A stretch of 64,000 nt of DNA from Clostridium cellulovorans 743B (GCF_000145275.1 NC_014393.1:3906001-3970000); one strand, 5' to 3'. Positions 35,871 to 45,079 are shown, counted from the stretch's first letter. Translations and numbers: made by a program. Notes: generated from the letters alone by a model not told the origin.

Positions 35871-36887
35871 TTATTCTTTGAATTTTACCGTTGTTCTAAT
35901 AGTAGCTATCTCTAGTTCTCTATCAATATTATCAATTCGCCACAATAGTTCTTCTACAAGCCTCTTTCCAACTTGCAAATTATCAACCTCAGCAGTAGTT
36001 AAAGTAACCTCAAAACTTCCGTTGTCAGCAGTTCTATCAAAACCTGTTACTTCTATAGCATTATTCTTATCGCCTAGATTTTCAAAATATTTGTTTACTA
36101 TTAAAGCGATTGCATCATTAGCACAGACAAAAGCATCTGGTATATATTCAAGTTTAGAAAGTTCATCTGTTAACTCATTACCCCAGTAATAATGATTAGC
36201 TGTACTATCTATTATGCATATTTTTTCATCTACTTCTATATTAGAATCGACCAACGCTCTCTTATAGCCAACCCATCTATCATAAATAGTTTTACAGTAA
36301 CTTACATCACCAATAAACCCTATTTTTTTCTTCCCCTTTTGTATTATATTCTTAGTTATCTTATATACACTATGTTCTCCTTCAACAAGAACTATATCTC
36401 CATACATCTCTTCTTTTAACAAATCAATAGAGTAATCTAAAAACACCATAGGAATCTCTAACTTATTAAGCTTCTTTATGTAATCATCGGTAAAAATATT
36501 CAAAATAATTATACCATCTACATGGTTATTATGAACATTAGCAGGGATAATAAGGTCTCTTTGATCATCAACATTTATGATATTAAATAATAAATTGCAA
36601 TTATTTTTATTTAACTCAGCAGAAACACCATTAATTATCCTGTGCCAAAATTCACTTAACTCCCCTGATGCAAATACAGCTATGTTTTTTCTCTTATTAA
36701 TAAACTCAGCTTCTATTACATCTTTAAGCTTTAAATCAATTTTGGAATAGCCCATTTCAATAGCTTTTTCAACAATTCTAGCTTTTGTATCGTTAGATAC
36801 GCTTTTGCTATCATTCAAAGCTCTAGAAACTGTATTTCTTGATAAGTTTAAAGCTTCCGCAACATCTTGTATTGTAACCCTCTTCAT
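35871..36887 (-). CDS. LacI-family transcriptional regulator
   Basis: 338 residues. The N-terminal HTH (TIQDVAEALNLSRNTVSRAL) and hinge helix are standard; the rest is a periplasmic-binding-like effector domain (FIGDVSYCKTIYDRWVGYKRAL, PDAFVCANDAIALIVNKYFE, EVTGFDRTADNGSFEVTLTT). It follows the GpsA-like gene by 31 bp and precedes the beta-mannosidase gene. It probably represses part of the mannan locus through AAACGTT-type boxes and responds to an intracellular mannose-derived sugar. The effector is unknown. Confidence 0.92.
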   Translation of the reverse strand: MKRVTIQDVAEALNLSRNTVSRALNDSKSVSNDTKARIVEKAIEMGYSKIDLKLKDVIEAEFINKRKNIAVFASGELSEFWHRIINGVSAELNKNNCNLLFNIINVDDQRDLIIPANVHNNHVDGIIILNIFTDDYIKKLNKLEIPMVFLDYSIDLLKEEMYGDIVLVEGEHSVYKITKNIIQKGKKKIGFIGDVSYCKTIYDRWVGYKRALVDSNIEVDEKICIIDSTANHYYWGNELTDELSKLEYIPDAFVCANDAIALIVNKYFENLGDKNNAIEVTGFDRTADNGSFEVTLTTAEVDNLQVGKRLVEELLWRIDNIDRELEIATIRTTVKFKE

Positions 36888-36918
36888 CTTAGTATCCCCT
36901 TTTTTTTATAGTCATATG

Positions 36919-37884
36919 TTAAAATTCAAACTTCCTTGTTCTTCCGAATAAGTTACCTAGAATCTCCTTAGGTTCTTGTTCCTCACCAATTATAGAATTT
37001 ATAGCATTGCATATAGGTAAGTCTACATTATAAGTCTTAGATAATAACTGTAGAGCTTTAGCAGTAGAAACTCCTTCTGCAAGCTTACTAAACTTATTTT
37101 TTTTAACAAAATCTTCGCCAAATTGTCTATTATTACTATGACTAGAGAATAACGTAGCTTCATAATCACCAAGATGACTAAGACCATATGCTGTCAGTTC
37201 ATTACCACCCATAGCACGAACCAATTTTGAAACTTCTCTTGCACCTCTAGCCATAAGGGCACCTTTTAAACTTCCATAGCCTACCCCATCAAGCATTCCT
37301 GCCGCTATTCCTATAACATTTTTAGCAGCTGCACCAATTTCATTTCCGATCAAATCCTGACCATAATAGAACCTAATAAGATCACTGCTTAATTCATCAG
37401 CGATTTTCTTAGTGACCTCTATATTATCAGAACCTATAACCATACAATTTGGTATTCCTGCTACAAAATCTTGCACGTGTCCTGGTCCTACCCAAATAGC
37501 TAAGTTACACTTATATCCAACTTCTTCTCTAAAAACTTGAGTCAGTCTTTTTCCTGTAGTACTCTCAATACCTTTCATACAAAGTATAAAAGTCTTTCCT
37601 TCAACATTATACTCATTAATTTGTTTTGCAAGTGCTCTTAACTGCTGAGCACTAATGGATATAACGATATACTCTCCAAAGCTTATAGCTTCATCAAGGG
37701 AGCTTGTAAGGTTCATTTCATCCTGTAGGGTAAGAAATTGATTTTTTCTTGTTTCCTTTAGTTCCGCAAGTGCTTTTGAGTTTTCCCTTCCCCATAAAGT
37801 AACTTTATGGTTAAGCCCACAAACGTACCAAGCAATAAATGCACCCCATCTACCGCAACCTAAAACAGATATATTCAAATCCAT
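36919..37884 (-). CDS. NAD(P)H-dependent glycerol-3-phosphate dehydrogenase-like protein
   Basis: 321 residues with the GpsA fold: dinucleotide motif ISVLGCGRWGAFIA, SISAQQLR, CMKGIESTTGKRLTQV, NEIGAAAKNVIGIAAGMLDG (catalytic Lys), GARE and the YGLSHLGDYEATLFSSHSNN region. GpsA makes glycerol-3-phosphate for phospholipids. The usual GxGxWGTA start is changed to GCGRWGAF. Start ATG 37884. The gene is coupled to the LacI regulator gene, unusual for a housekeeping gpsA, which suggests a second copy or a diverged substrate. Confidence 0.85.
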   Translation of the reverse strand: MDLNISVLGCGRWGAFIAWYVCGLNHKVTLWGRENSKALAELKETRKNQFLTLQDEMNLTSSLDEAISFGEYIVISISAQQLRALAKQINEYNVEGKTFILCMKGIESTTGKRLTQVFREEVGYKCNLAIWVGPGHVQDFVAGIPNCMVIGSDNIEVTKKIADELSSDLIRFYYGQDLIGNEIGAAAKNVIGIAAGMLDGVGYGSLKGALMARGAREVSKLVRAMGGNELTAYGLSHLGDYEATLFSSHSNNRQFGEDFVKKNKFSKLAEGVSTAKALQLLSKTYNVDLPICNAINSIIGEEQEPKEILGNLFGRTRKFEF

Positions 37885-38077
37885 CAACCTTTCTAAATTA
37901 CATTGTATAATCGTTCATTTACTTATTATATCAATATTTCCTTTGAAAAGGACATATCAAATATAAATTATTTATTGTATCCTACAATTCATTATATTAT
38001 CATAGAATTTATATACATAGTTTTTACACTTTTACTAGCTTTTAAAACTTAATACAACCACTAAAGGGGGCAAAACA

Positions 38078-39331
38078 TTGAATAACTTAATTAACCTAAA
38101 TAATGAACTAGATAATTTAATTATCTATAGAAACCTATTAGAAGATCCAATAATTCTTTCTTTTAGGGAATATATTAGTACAAATTCAATAAAAGCAAAA
38201 AACGATTTCTGTTATCAATTAATAACTTATGGAGAATCCAAAGGATTGTGTGGTAACCTTTGGCAAAGCCACATAATTACTATTCTAATAAATGATGAAA
38301 ATCCCTTTTCCCTATTAGCAGAAAAAGACGATTCTCAAATCACTTTCGAAAAGTCAAGTTTAGCTAAACTACTAAAGAATGAACTTTCAATAATTAAATC
38401 CATATATAACTTGGATTTTTCTTTTCTTGCAATGAGTCAAGAGGACCAATTTCAAATAATACAAAATTATATTCCATCATCTTCTATATCTAACAATAGT
38501 AAAGATAACACATTAAGTGAAATTTTTAAAGAGATGCCAATAGAAAATTTAATAAATGCTCTTTATCGCTATTATAATACTAATGGATGTGGAATATTCA
38601 GTAGATATAATGCATTTAAATACGATAATAAAAAAGGACTTATCGGTATAGACTCAAAGGATACTGTAAGATTTAGTGATTTAGTTGGTTATAAAATCCA
38701 ACAAAAGACTTTAATAGATAATACAGAAGCTTTTATAAAGGGCCATCCTGCAAATAACGTTTTGCTTTTTGGAGACAAAGGAACAGGAAAATCTTCTTGT
38801 ATAAAAGCATTACTTAACGAATATTCTAGCACTAAGCTAAGAATTATCGAAATATCCAAAGAGCAGTTAAAGGACTTTTCAAATATAGTAAGTAAAATAA
38901 TGAAAAGAGCCTACAAATTTATAATTTTTATGGATGACCTTTCCTTTGAAGAGTTTGAAGTTGAATATAAATATATGAAATCTATTCTAGAAGGAAGTAT
39001 AGAAGTTAAACCTTCAAATGTGCTAGTTTATGCGACCTCTAATAGAAGACATCTTATTCGTGAAACTTGGAAAGAACGTGAAGAATCTATCAGTGTTTCT
39101 GAAGCAATGGAGGAAAAACTTTCCTTAGTTGACAGATTCGGAATAACCATCACCTTTTCAGCTCCTGATAAACAAGAATATCTAGATATAATATTTAATT
39201 TAGCTGAAAAACATAATATTCAACTTTCCAAAGAAGATCTAACCCGTGAAGCTCTTCGCTGGGAGATGAAATACAATGGCCGTTCTGGAAGAACAGCAAC
39301 ACAATTTATAAATCATCTTTTAGGTAGATAG
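38078..39331 (+). CDS. DUF815-type AAA+ ATPase
   Basis: 417 residues. An N-terminal helical region of about 170 residues, then the AAA+ core: DLVGYKIQQKTLIDNTEAF, Walker A LLFGDKGTGKSS (about 232), Walker B KFIIFMDDLSFEE, sensor VLVYATSNRRHLIRE and FGITITFSAPDKQEYLDII. This matches the DUF815 family of unknown function. TTG start at 38078, 7 bp after AAAGGGGG. Single gene. Confidence 0.88.
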   Translation: MNNLINLNNELDNLIIYRNLLEDPIILSFREYISTNSIKAKNDFCYQLITYGESKGLCGNLWQSHIITILINDENPFSLLAEKDDSQITFEKSSLAKLLKNELSIIKSIYNLDFSFLAMSQEDQFQIIQNYIPSSSISNNSKDNTLSEIFKEMPIENLINALYRYYNTNGCGIFSRYNAFKYDNKKGLIGIDSKDTVRFSDLVGYKIQQKTLIDNTEAFIKGHPANNVLLFGDKGTGKSSCIKALLNEYSSTKLRIIEISKEQLKDFSNIVSKIMKRAYKFIIFMDDLSFEEFEVEYKYMKSILEGSIEVKPSNVLVYATSNRRHLIRETWKEREESISVSEAMEEKLSLVDRFGITITFSAPDKQEYLDIIFNLAEKHNIQLSKEDLTREALRWEMKYNGRSGRTATQFINHLLGR

Positions 39332-39627
39332 CAAACAAATACATTGATTTATTTTTTAATTTAATAGATAAATTAACTTACATTTTTCCCATTATGTAAG
39401 CTTTATATACATTATATCTCTTTGATTTATCACTCGACATGATATATAATATTTCTACAGACATTAAAATTCAAAAAAATTTAATCATAATTTGAATCTC
39501 TCTTTATGAGAAGTTCATAAAACAAGAAATAAATTTCTATAATAGAAGTTTATTATTATTGACGTTTTAAATTTTTTATCAATTAAAGCTTTCAGTTAAG
39601 AACTATTTTGTAACCCTGGAGGTGAAC

Positions 39628-40449
39628 ATGAAAACTAAATTTTTTTCGGCATTCACCATACTATTAGTTATTGGTGCTACGCTTTCAATAGCATTCATAG
39701 CGTATATGGCTTCAAATGATAAAATATACTCAACTATGGAATACATCGATTCTAAATATTTAGATTCACGCTTTAGTGCTTATTATAAAGATACAAGTAA
39801 TGCTAATGGGAATCCTAGCCCAAACACTCGAATTCCTAATGCTGTTGCTGGAAATCAACCTATTCAAGAGCCTCTTACATATTTCAAAATAACAGAGGTT
39901 CCGAGGATAAATCAACACCCTGAACTTCCAACAGGTTGCGAAGTCACTTCAGCAGCAATTGCATTGAATTATCTAGGAATAAATGTTTCGAAAATAGATC
40001 TTGCAAATACTATAGTAAAAAGCCCATTACCAGCAAATGGTGTTGGTAGCCATCCCAATGAAGCTTTCATTGGTTCACCTTATGATAAGAACGGCTATGG
40101 AGTATTTCATAGTCCTGTGTTTAATCTAATGAGAGGTTATACAGATAAGGTACAAGATGTCACTGGCATAAGTTTTGAAGACTTGCTGTCTCACATTGCA
40201 GCTGGTCATCCCGCTATAGTATGGACTACAACAAATTTAGATGAATTTGAATATACAGATACCTGGAGTGTTAACGATATTCCCTTTACTTGGCCAGGGA
40301 ATGAACACACTTCAGTTTTAATAGGATATTCTTCAAATCAAGTTATAGTTAATGATCCGTATACTGGTCTTGAAAAAACCTTTGATAAAGCAACCTTTAA
40401 AGCTAGATTCGAAGCTCTAGGTCACCAAGCTATAATTGTGATAAAATAA
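39628..40449 (+). CDS. Membrane-anchored C39-like (papain-fold) protein
   Basis: 273 residues. One N-terminal hydrophobic helix (residues 7-28), a Ser/Asn/Pro linker, then a peptidase C39-like domain with LPTGCEVTSAAIALNYLG (Cys near 104), HIAAGHPAIVW, GNEHTSVLIGY (His near 226) and IVNDPYTG (Asp). The Cys-His-Asp order fits the YvpB-type C39 family. The ATG at 39628 follows CTGGAGGTG; an in-frame GTG at 39622 is part of that site. Probably extracellular; substrate unknown. Confidence 0.82.
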   Translation: MKTKFFSAFTILLVIGATLSIAFIAYMASNDKIYSTMEYIDSKYLDSRFSAYYKDTSNANGNPSPNTRIPNAVAGNQPIQEPLTYFKITEVPRINQHPELPTGCEVTSAAIALNYLGINVSKIDLANTIVKSPLPANGVGSHPNEAFIGSPYDKNGYGVFHSPVFNLMRGYTDKVQDVTGISFEDLLSHIAAGHPAIVWTTTNLDEFEYTDTWSVNDIPFTWPGNEHTSVLIGYSSNQVIVNDPYTGLEKTFDKATFKARFEALGHQAIIVIK

Positions 40450-40919
40450 TATAATGAATATTAGGATATGTATAAACTACATATCCTAATTATTTTAGTT
40501 CAAAATATTCAAATACATTGAAAAATGAATTTTTATCTCATTAACTACATACTATAAGCTTAAAATTTAATAATTTATATTTGATTTAACAATTTAACTC
40601 CGGATATAGTTAAGGTATAATATAATATAATACATAAAAATTATTTCTGCTTTGTTTAAGATATAACTTAATTTTCAATTTTGGAAAACTATAGATATGT
40701 GCATCATTACAAATACAAACATCTGGAAATTATCATTTTTTCTAAAATACTCCAACAAATTTGAAAGTTTTTTATAATTCGGCGGATTTTTTTGCAAATT
40801 TACTCTTTATCTTTTGTGAAAATTGTCATATAGTAAAATTATGTGATTTTTATCATATCATTTATTATTAGATATTATTATCTTATAAGTTAATTAATTC
40901 AGGAAAGGATGAACAATAT
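40450..40919. other. Intergenic region before the EAL gene
   Basis: Contains the terminator 40460-40496. I see no c-di-GMP riboswitch and no other gene. Confidence 0.5.
40460..40496 (+). terminator. Rho-independent terminator
   Basis: ATTAGGATATGT-ATAAACT-ACATATCCTAAT followed by TATTTTA, after the C39-like gene. Confidence 0.8.
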
Positions 40920-42146
40920 ATGAACAGAGAAATAGATATCGAAAAAGTGTTGAAACATGCCATAATAGATGTAAAATTTCAACCAGTTGTATCAGTAGCA
41001 AGAAAATCTGTTATCGGCTTAAAAGGTATTAGCTTTGGTGCAACTTTGGATGGAAATTTTATTCCCCTAGATACACTTCTTACAACTGCTAGAAATGCTG
41101 ATTTAGAAATAAATTTGGACAGACTGATAAGAGAAAAAATCTTTAAGGAATATAATAAGGTATGTACTGGCGACGATAAATTATTATTTTTAAGCATAAA
41201 CATGGCAATAATCGAACAATTTGTAGGCTCAGGCTTAATACAAGATGTAGTTAATAAATATAATATAAATCCTCAAAACGTAGTCCTTGAAATCTTTGAA
41301 AACAATATTGATGATGTAGAAGTCTTAAAAGAATTTATAACTACGTATAGAAGTAAAGGCTTCCTAGTTTCTTTAACTATAGGCTCTGGCTTTGCTAATT
41401 TAGATAAACTCTCCAACGTTGAGCCAGATATAATTAAAATCAGTGAAGCTATAACTAAAAATATTGAAGTAGATTTCTACAAGCAAGAAGTATTCAAATC
41501 ACTTGTTAACTTATCTAAAAAATTAAGTGCTATAGTAGTTGCTGAAGGAATAAATCTAGAGGCTCAATCAATACTTGCAACGGAACTTGGAACTGATATC
41601 CTTCAAGGAGATTACTTTGGAGAATTTACAGCAATCAGCCCAAAATTCTTAAAAGCTTGTGCAGATAAGGTGGAATTTACATCTTCTCAATATAAAAAAT
41701 ACAAATCTGAACAAATAACTTATGAACAATCAACTCACAAAGCTTGCGACGACTTATTAACAAGTATCATATATGAACTTTCAACAATAGATATATCTTC
41801 ATATGACGATAAGCTTCAGGAAGCTATTGATAAGCATACTGACTTTGAATGTTTATATGTTTTAGATAACGAAGGTAAACAAATAACATCCACAGTGACA
41901 AGATTTAAAAACATGCTTGCTCAAAATGCATTAGTTTATAAACCAGCTAAAAAAGGTACGGATCATTCATTAAAGAAGTATTACTACTTCCTTAACAATC
42001 TTAAGCTAGAGAAATATGTTACAGAACCATATATATCTTTAGCCAGCGGTAACTTATGCATCACTATCTCAGAAAAATTTATAGGTATGGACAACAAAAC
42101 CTACATCATTTGCATAGATTTCAATCCAAACTATATAACGCTATAA
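40920..42146 (+). CDS. Degenerate EAL-domain protein (YkuI-like), probable c-di-GMP receptor
   Basis: 408 residues. The EAL domain covers about 10-250, followed by a Cache/PAS-like C-terminal domain like that of YkuI. Several catalytic features are lost: the EAL motif itself reads GIS in LKGISFG, and DDFGxG reads TIGSGFANL. Others persist: LEIFENN (ExxE), IIKIS (Lys), VVAEGIN (Glu) and LQGDYFGE. The loss of the metal-binding acids predicts no phosphodiesterase activity, so it may bind c-di-GMP as a sensor. GGAAAGGATG precedes the ATG. Single gene followed by a repeat hairpin that could terminate it. Confidence 0.85.
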   Translation: MNREIDIEKVLKHAIIDVKFQPVVSVARKSVIGLKGISFGATLDGNFIPLDTLLTTARNADLEINLDRLIREKIFKEYNKVCTGDDKLLFLSINMAIIEQFVGSGLIQDVVNKYNINPQNVVLEIFENNIDDVEVLKEFITTYRSKGFLVSLTIGSGFANLDKLSNVEPDIIKISEAITKNIEVDFYKQEVFKSLVNLSKKLSAIVVAEGINLEAQSILATELGTDILQGDYFGEFTAISPKFLKACADKVEFTSSQYKKYKSEQITYEQSTHKACDDLLTSIIYELSTIDISSYDDKLQEAIDKHTDFECLYVLDNEGKQITSTVTRFKNMLAQNALVYKPAKKGTDHSLKKYYYFLNNLKLEKYVTEPYISLASGNLCITISEKFIGMDNKTYIICIDFNPNYITL

Positions 42147-42169
42147 TTGAAAAACTAAAGCTTAAATTT

Positions 42170-42340
42170 GCTTTAATAGAACTTACCCCTCATTCTTAAG
42201 ATTGAGGGGGTTCTTTTTATAAGACTTCTTTAGCAAGCAAAACTTCCCCCCCTAAAATTAAAGGGTTCCTTTTGTAAAACTTCTACTTTAGTCTGCAAAG
42301 TTTACTCCCCACTTCTAAGATTCCTGAGTTTATCTAGAAA
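42170..42340 (-). repeat. Three tandem degenerate units of the GGGGAGTAAGTTC repeat
   Basis: Read on the minus strand, three units of about 55 bp each contain a C-rich/G-rich hairpin followed by GGGGAGTAAACTTTGCAGAC, GGGGAAGTTTTGCTTGC and GGGGTAAGTTCTATT, each leading to CTAAAG or TTAAAG. The best hairpin is CCCCTCA/TGAGGGG (42186-42209). On the plus strand it is followed by TTCTTTTT and could terminate the EAL gene. Confidence 0.65.
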
Positions 42341-42371
42341 AATATACTTAAATCTTTTAGCAACCTCATTA

Positions 42372-43409
42372 CTATTCCAGCAGAAATTTTATTCTAGCAT
42401 CATCTTTGACAAAATCAAGAGTTTTATCTTTTTTTAATGCTTCTTTTACTAAGATTTCATACTTTTCCTTGCTCCAACTATTGGTTACAATCCATTTTTT
42501 ATGCCTATACAATTTCGACTTCATTCCATTATCCATGCTGTCTGCTTCATTGATCATATTTATAATTGTCTCTATAGCTTTTTCTTTGTCCTGTTTTTCT
42601 TTTGCCAAAGATAAATCTAATGCAAATTTACGGTATGACCCTAAATCAAAGGCTTCAACCAGCTTTTTAGAACGCTCTGTATATTCTTCTACTTCACTAA
42701 GTTTATTTTCTTTTAATAACAACTCTATTATAAAAGCTAAAGCTCCCAAAGCTTCATGAGCATGACTAAATAATATTTCTTCATAAACACCGTAAGCTTC
42801 ATCAATTTTTTTACAGCTTTCAAATAATAATGCCTGTTGAATTTTTTTATAAGTATCCAGACCTAGTTCTGGAATTTTATCTAATAGTTCTTGAGCTTTT
42901 TCATATTCTTTCCGTTCTCTATATAGTGCTGCTAAGTCTAATTTTGCCATAGAAGCTGTCTTTTCTTTACTACTTGCTGCTACAAGTTCTAGCCAAGCAA
43001 TAATTTTTCTTTCATATTTATCTTTTTCCTCAATTTCAGGATTCAACAAATATATTCTTAATACTGTTGATATACTATACATTAACTCATCACAGCTTAG
43101 ATATTGTTTAATCAAATCACTAGCTTTCTCAAAAGCCTTATTGAAGCCTTCTTTTGATGCCGTTTCGCCTATGCCTTTTGTAAGAATTTTTACTTCTGCA
43201 TCCGTTAGTTCGTCATCAAATGCTACTAAAGTATTAACATCGATTTTTAAAACACGTGCAAGTGGTGCTAACAGTGTTATATCTGGATATGACATTCCAC
43301 TCTCCCACTTATTCACTGCTGGTGCAGTTATATTTAAATAATTAGCAACTTGTTCTTGTGTAAGATTTTCCTTTTTTCTATAATTTCTAATAACCTCACC
43401 TATTCTCAT
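42372..43409 (-). CDS. XRE-family regulator with helical repeat domain
   Basis: 345 residues. The HTH (1-60) contains RKKENLTQEQVANYLNITAP and VNKWESGMSYPDITLLAPLA. The remainder is a TPR-like helical array (KLDLAALYRERKEYEKAQEL, EILFSHAHEALGALAF), a layout used by regulators that sense peptides or partner proteins. GGAGGAATTG precedes the ATG. An inverted repeat 100 bp upstream (43511-43533) could be its own operator. Targets are unknown. Confidence 0.85.
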   Translation of the reverse strand: MRIGEVIRNYRKKENLTQEQVANYLNITAPAVNKWESGMSYPDITLLAPLARVLKIDVNTLVAFDDELTDAEVKILTKGIGETASKEGFNKAFEKASDLIKQYLSCDELMYSISTVLRIYLLNPEIEEKDKYERKIIAWLELVAASSKEKTASMAKLDLAALYRERKEYEKAQELLDKIPELGLDTYKKIQQALLFESCKKIDEAYGVYEEILFSHAHEALGALAFIIELLLKENKLSEVEEYTERSKKLVEAFDLGSYRKFALDLSLAKEKQDKEKAIETIINMINEADSMDNGMKSKLYRHKKWIVTNSWSKEKYEILVKEALKKDKTLDFVKDDARIKFLLE

Positions 43410-43741
43410 AAAATCAATTCCTCCATTTAATCAACTTAGGATTTCGTTAATTAAATGATATCAAAGCTATATATTTTAAACAATTGAGCTATTTTCATCT
43501 TTTAGTTACTAAAATTAACTATTGGTTAATTTTCTTAACAAAATTTACTTATGATAAAGTATTCAAATTTGCAAATATAGTCTTAATCCAAACTTATCTT
43601 ATAGCCAAACAATTCCCTTTTTAATATTTAACCAAAATAGTGATATAATTTAAATTAAGTAAAAAAGTTTAATATTTCTTTTACAGCTTACAATATAGAA
43701 TTTTCTATTGTATCATTATTGAATTGAAAGGATTGAGTAGA
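43410..43741. other. Divergent intergenic control region
   Basis: Shared upstream region of the XRE regulator and the flavin-binding protein gene, with one clear inverted repeat (43511-43533). No gene seen. Confidence 0.5.
43511..43533. promoter_or_regulatory. Inverted-repeat operator candidate
   Basis: AAAATTAAC-TATTG-GTTAATTTT, perfect 9-bp arms, between the divergent XRE and flavoprotein genes. The XRE protein is the obvious candidate to bind it. Confidence 0.45.
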
Positions 43742-44164
43742 ATGAGGGATAAAGTTAAAACTATTGGAGGATTAATTGATAAGGTAAGTGTTTCGCTTAT
43801 AGGTTCTGTTGATGATGAAGGTTTTCCAAATATCAAAGCCATGCTTCCACCAAGAATGCGACAGGGAATAAAATATATATACTTTTCCACAAACACTTCG
43901 TCAATGAGAGTTAGCCAATACATAAATAATCCCAAAGCATGTGTATATTTTTATGATAAAAGATTTTTTAGAGGCGTGATGTTAAAAGGCACAATGGAAG
44001 TTTTACAAGATGCTTATTCAAAGCAACTAATATGGCGTGATGGAGATGAACTGTATTATCCTGAAGGTGTCACTGACCAAGATTATTGTGTTCTTAAGTT
44101 TACAACACAAAGCGGAAGATTTTATAGTAAATTTAAATCTGAGGATTTTGAAGTTGAAGATTAG
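43742..44164 (+). CDS. Pyridoxamine 5'-phosphate oxidase-like flavin-binding protein
   Basis: 140 residues of split-barrel fold: VSLIGSVDDEGFPNIKAMLPP, YIYFSTNTSSMRVSQYINNP, GVMLKGTMEVL, CVLKFTTQSGRFYSKFKSED. This matches the general stress/PNPOx-like family that binds FMN or F420-type cofactors. The ATG at 43742 follows AAAGGATTG; the earlier TTG overlaps that site. It faces the XRE regulator and may be controlled by it. Enzyme activity is not predictable. Confidence 0.85.
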   Translation: MRDKVKTIGGLIDKVSVSLIGSVDDEGFPNIKAMLPPRMRQGIKYIYFSTNTSSMRVSQYINNPKACVYFYDKRFFRGVMLKGTMEVLQDAYSKQLIWRDGDELYYPEGVTDQDYCVLKFTTQSGRFYSKFKSEDFEVED

Positions 44165-44268
44165 CTATATAATCGCAGATATATATTATAAAACCAAAAA
44201 TAAATTTCTTCACTAAACCTTGAAAAGCAAGTTTTATCATCTTACTCAAAACTTTATAAAAGAATACA

Positions 44269-44322
44269 ACTCCCCAAATCTAAAACTGGGGAGTAGGTTC
44301 CACTAACAAGTCGTCCTAACCA
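44269..44322 (+). repeat. Double-hairpin repeat (GGGGAGTAAGTTC family), copy 3
   Basis: ACTCCCCA and TGGGGAGT pair (44269-44294) and are followed by AGGTTCCACTAACAAG; GGTT can pair with AACC at 44318-44321, copying the two-hairpin layout at 8180-8246. It lies just after the stop of the MBL gene. Confidence 0.7.
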
Positions 44323-44338
44323 TTAAGATAAAATCTTT

Positions 44339-45079
44339 TTATAAACCCTTAACCAATTCTCCTAGACGCTTCTTCACATCACCCTTATATAGCCCACCAT
44401 GATAGCAAATTACTGTTTCGATATCATATTTCATAAGTTTTTCTATAGATTTTATATTGAGTTCATTATTAAAATTGATATCTTCTTTTGTTTTATTAAG
44501 TATCCCATCTTCAACATTTAGAATATCTCCAGCGATTAGTAGCTTCCATTGCTGAAAATATAAGCAAATATGTCCTGGAGTATGACCAGGGGTGTAAACA
44601 ACAGTGATTCCTCCACAATAAGGTAGCTCTTGTCCATCAACCAAGGTTTTATCTACATCTACTCTGCTAGCCTCAAATCCTATTTTTAGTTTTTCATAAA
44701 ACATCTTTAAGTTATCAGGCAAATAATCAAGCTTCTCTCTTAGCTGAGCAAGTTTAATAGGTGTCTTTTCACCATTTATATATTCTTTTTCTTCCTCATG
44801 AGCAAGAACCTCCACCTCACCAGATATTTCTTTTAATATACTAGCACAACTTCCTATGTGGTCGATATCCTGATGTGTTAGAATTATCGCCTCTAGTTTA
44901 TTAAAAGGTATACCTTCTTTTTCAAAGACGTTACTAATTTCCTGAAATTGACCTGGAAATCCAGTATCAATCAAAAGCAGTGAATCTTTATCCCAGATTA
45001 CTGTTGGATAAATGACACTCTCCCTTTCCATTATATTTGCCGATATTTCAAGCATATAGATTCCATTTTCAACCTTCAT
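44339..45079 (-). CDS. MBL-fold metallohydrolase
   Basis: 246 residues of the metallo-beta-lactamase superfamily: LLLIDTGFPGQ, the HxDxDH motif in LTHQDIDHIGS (about 66-76), PGHTPGHICLYF, LIAGDIL and CYHGG near the end. All metal ligands are in place. GGGAGGAAG precedes the ATG. The family covers glyoxalase II-like and other hydrolases; the substrate cannot be predicted. The 3' flank carries a dispersed repeat instead of an ordinary terminator. Confidence 0.9.
   Translation of the reverse strand: MKVENGIYMLEISANIMERESVIYPTVIWDKDSLLLIDTGFPGQFQEISNVFEKEGIPFNKLEAIILTHQDIDHIGSCASILKEISGEVEVLAHEEEKEYINGEKTPIKLAQLREKLDYLPDNLKMFYEKLKIGFEASRVDVDKTLVDGQELPYCGGITVVYTPGHTPGHICLYFQQWKLLIAGDILNVEDGILNKTKEDINFNNELNIKSIEKLMKYDIETVICYHGGLYKGDVKKRLGELVKGL

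Noticed and set aside
40450..40919. c-di-GMP riboswitch before the EAL gene
   Set aside because: No conserved GEMM core such as GGCAAACC was seen; only AT-rich sequence and a terminator.
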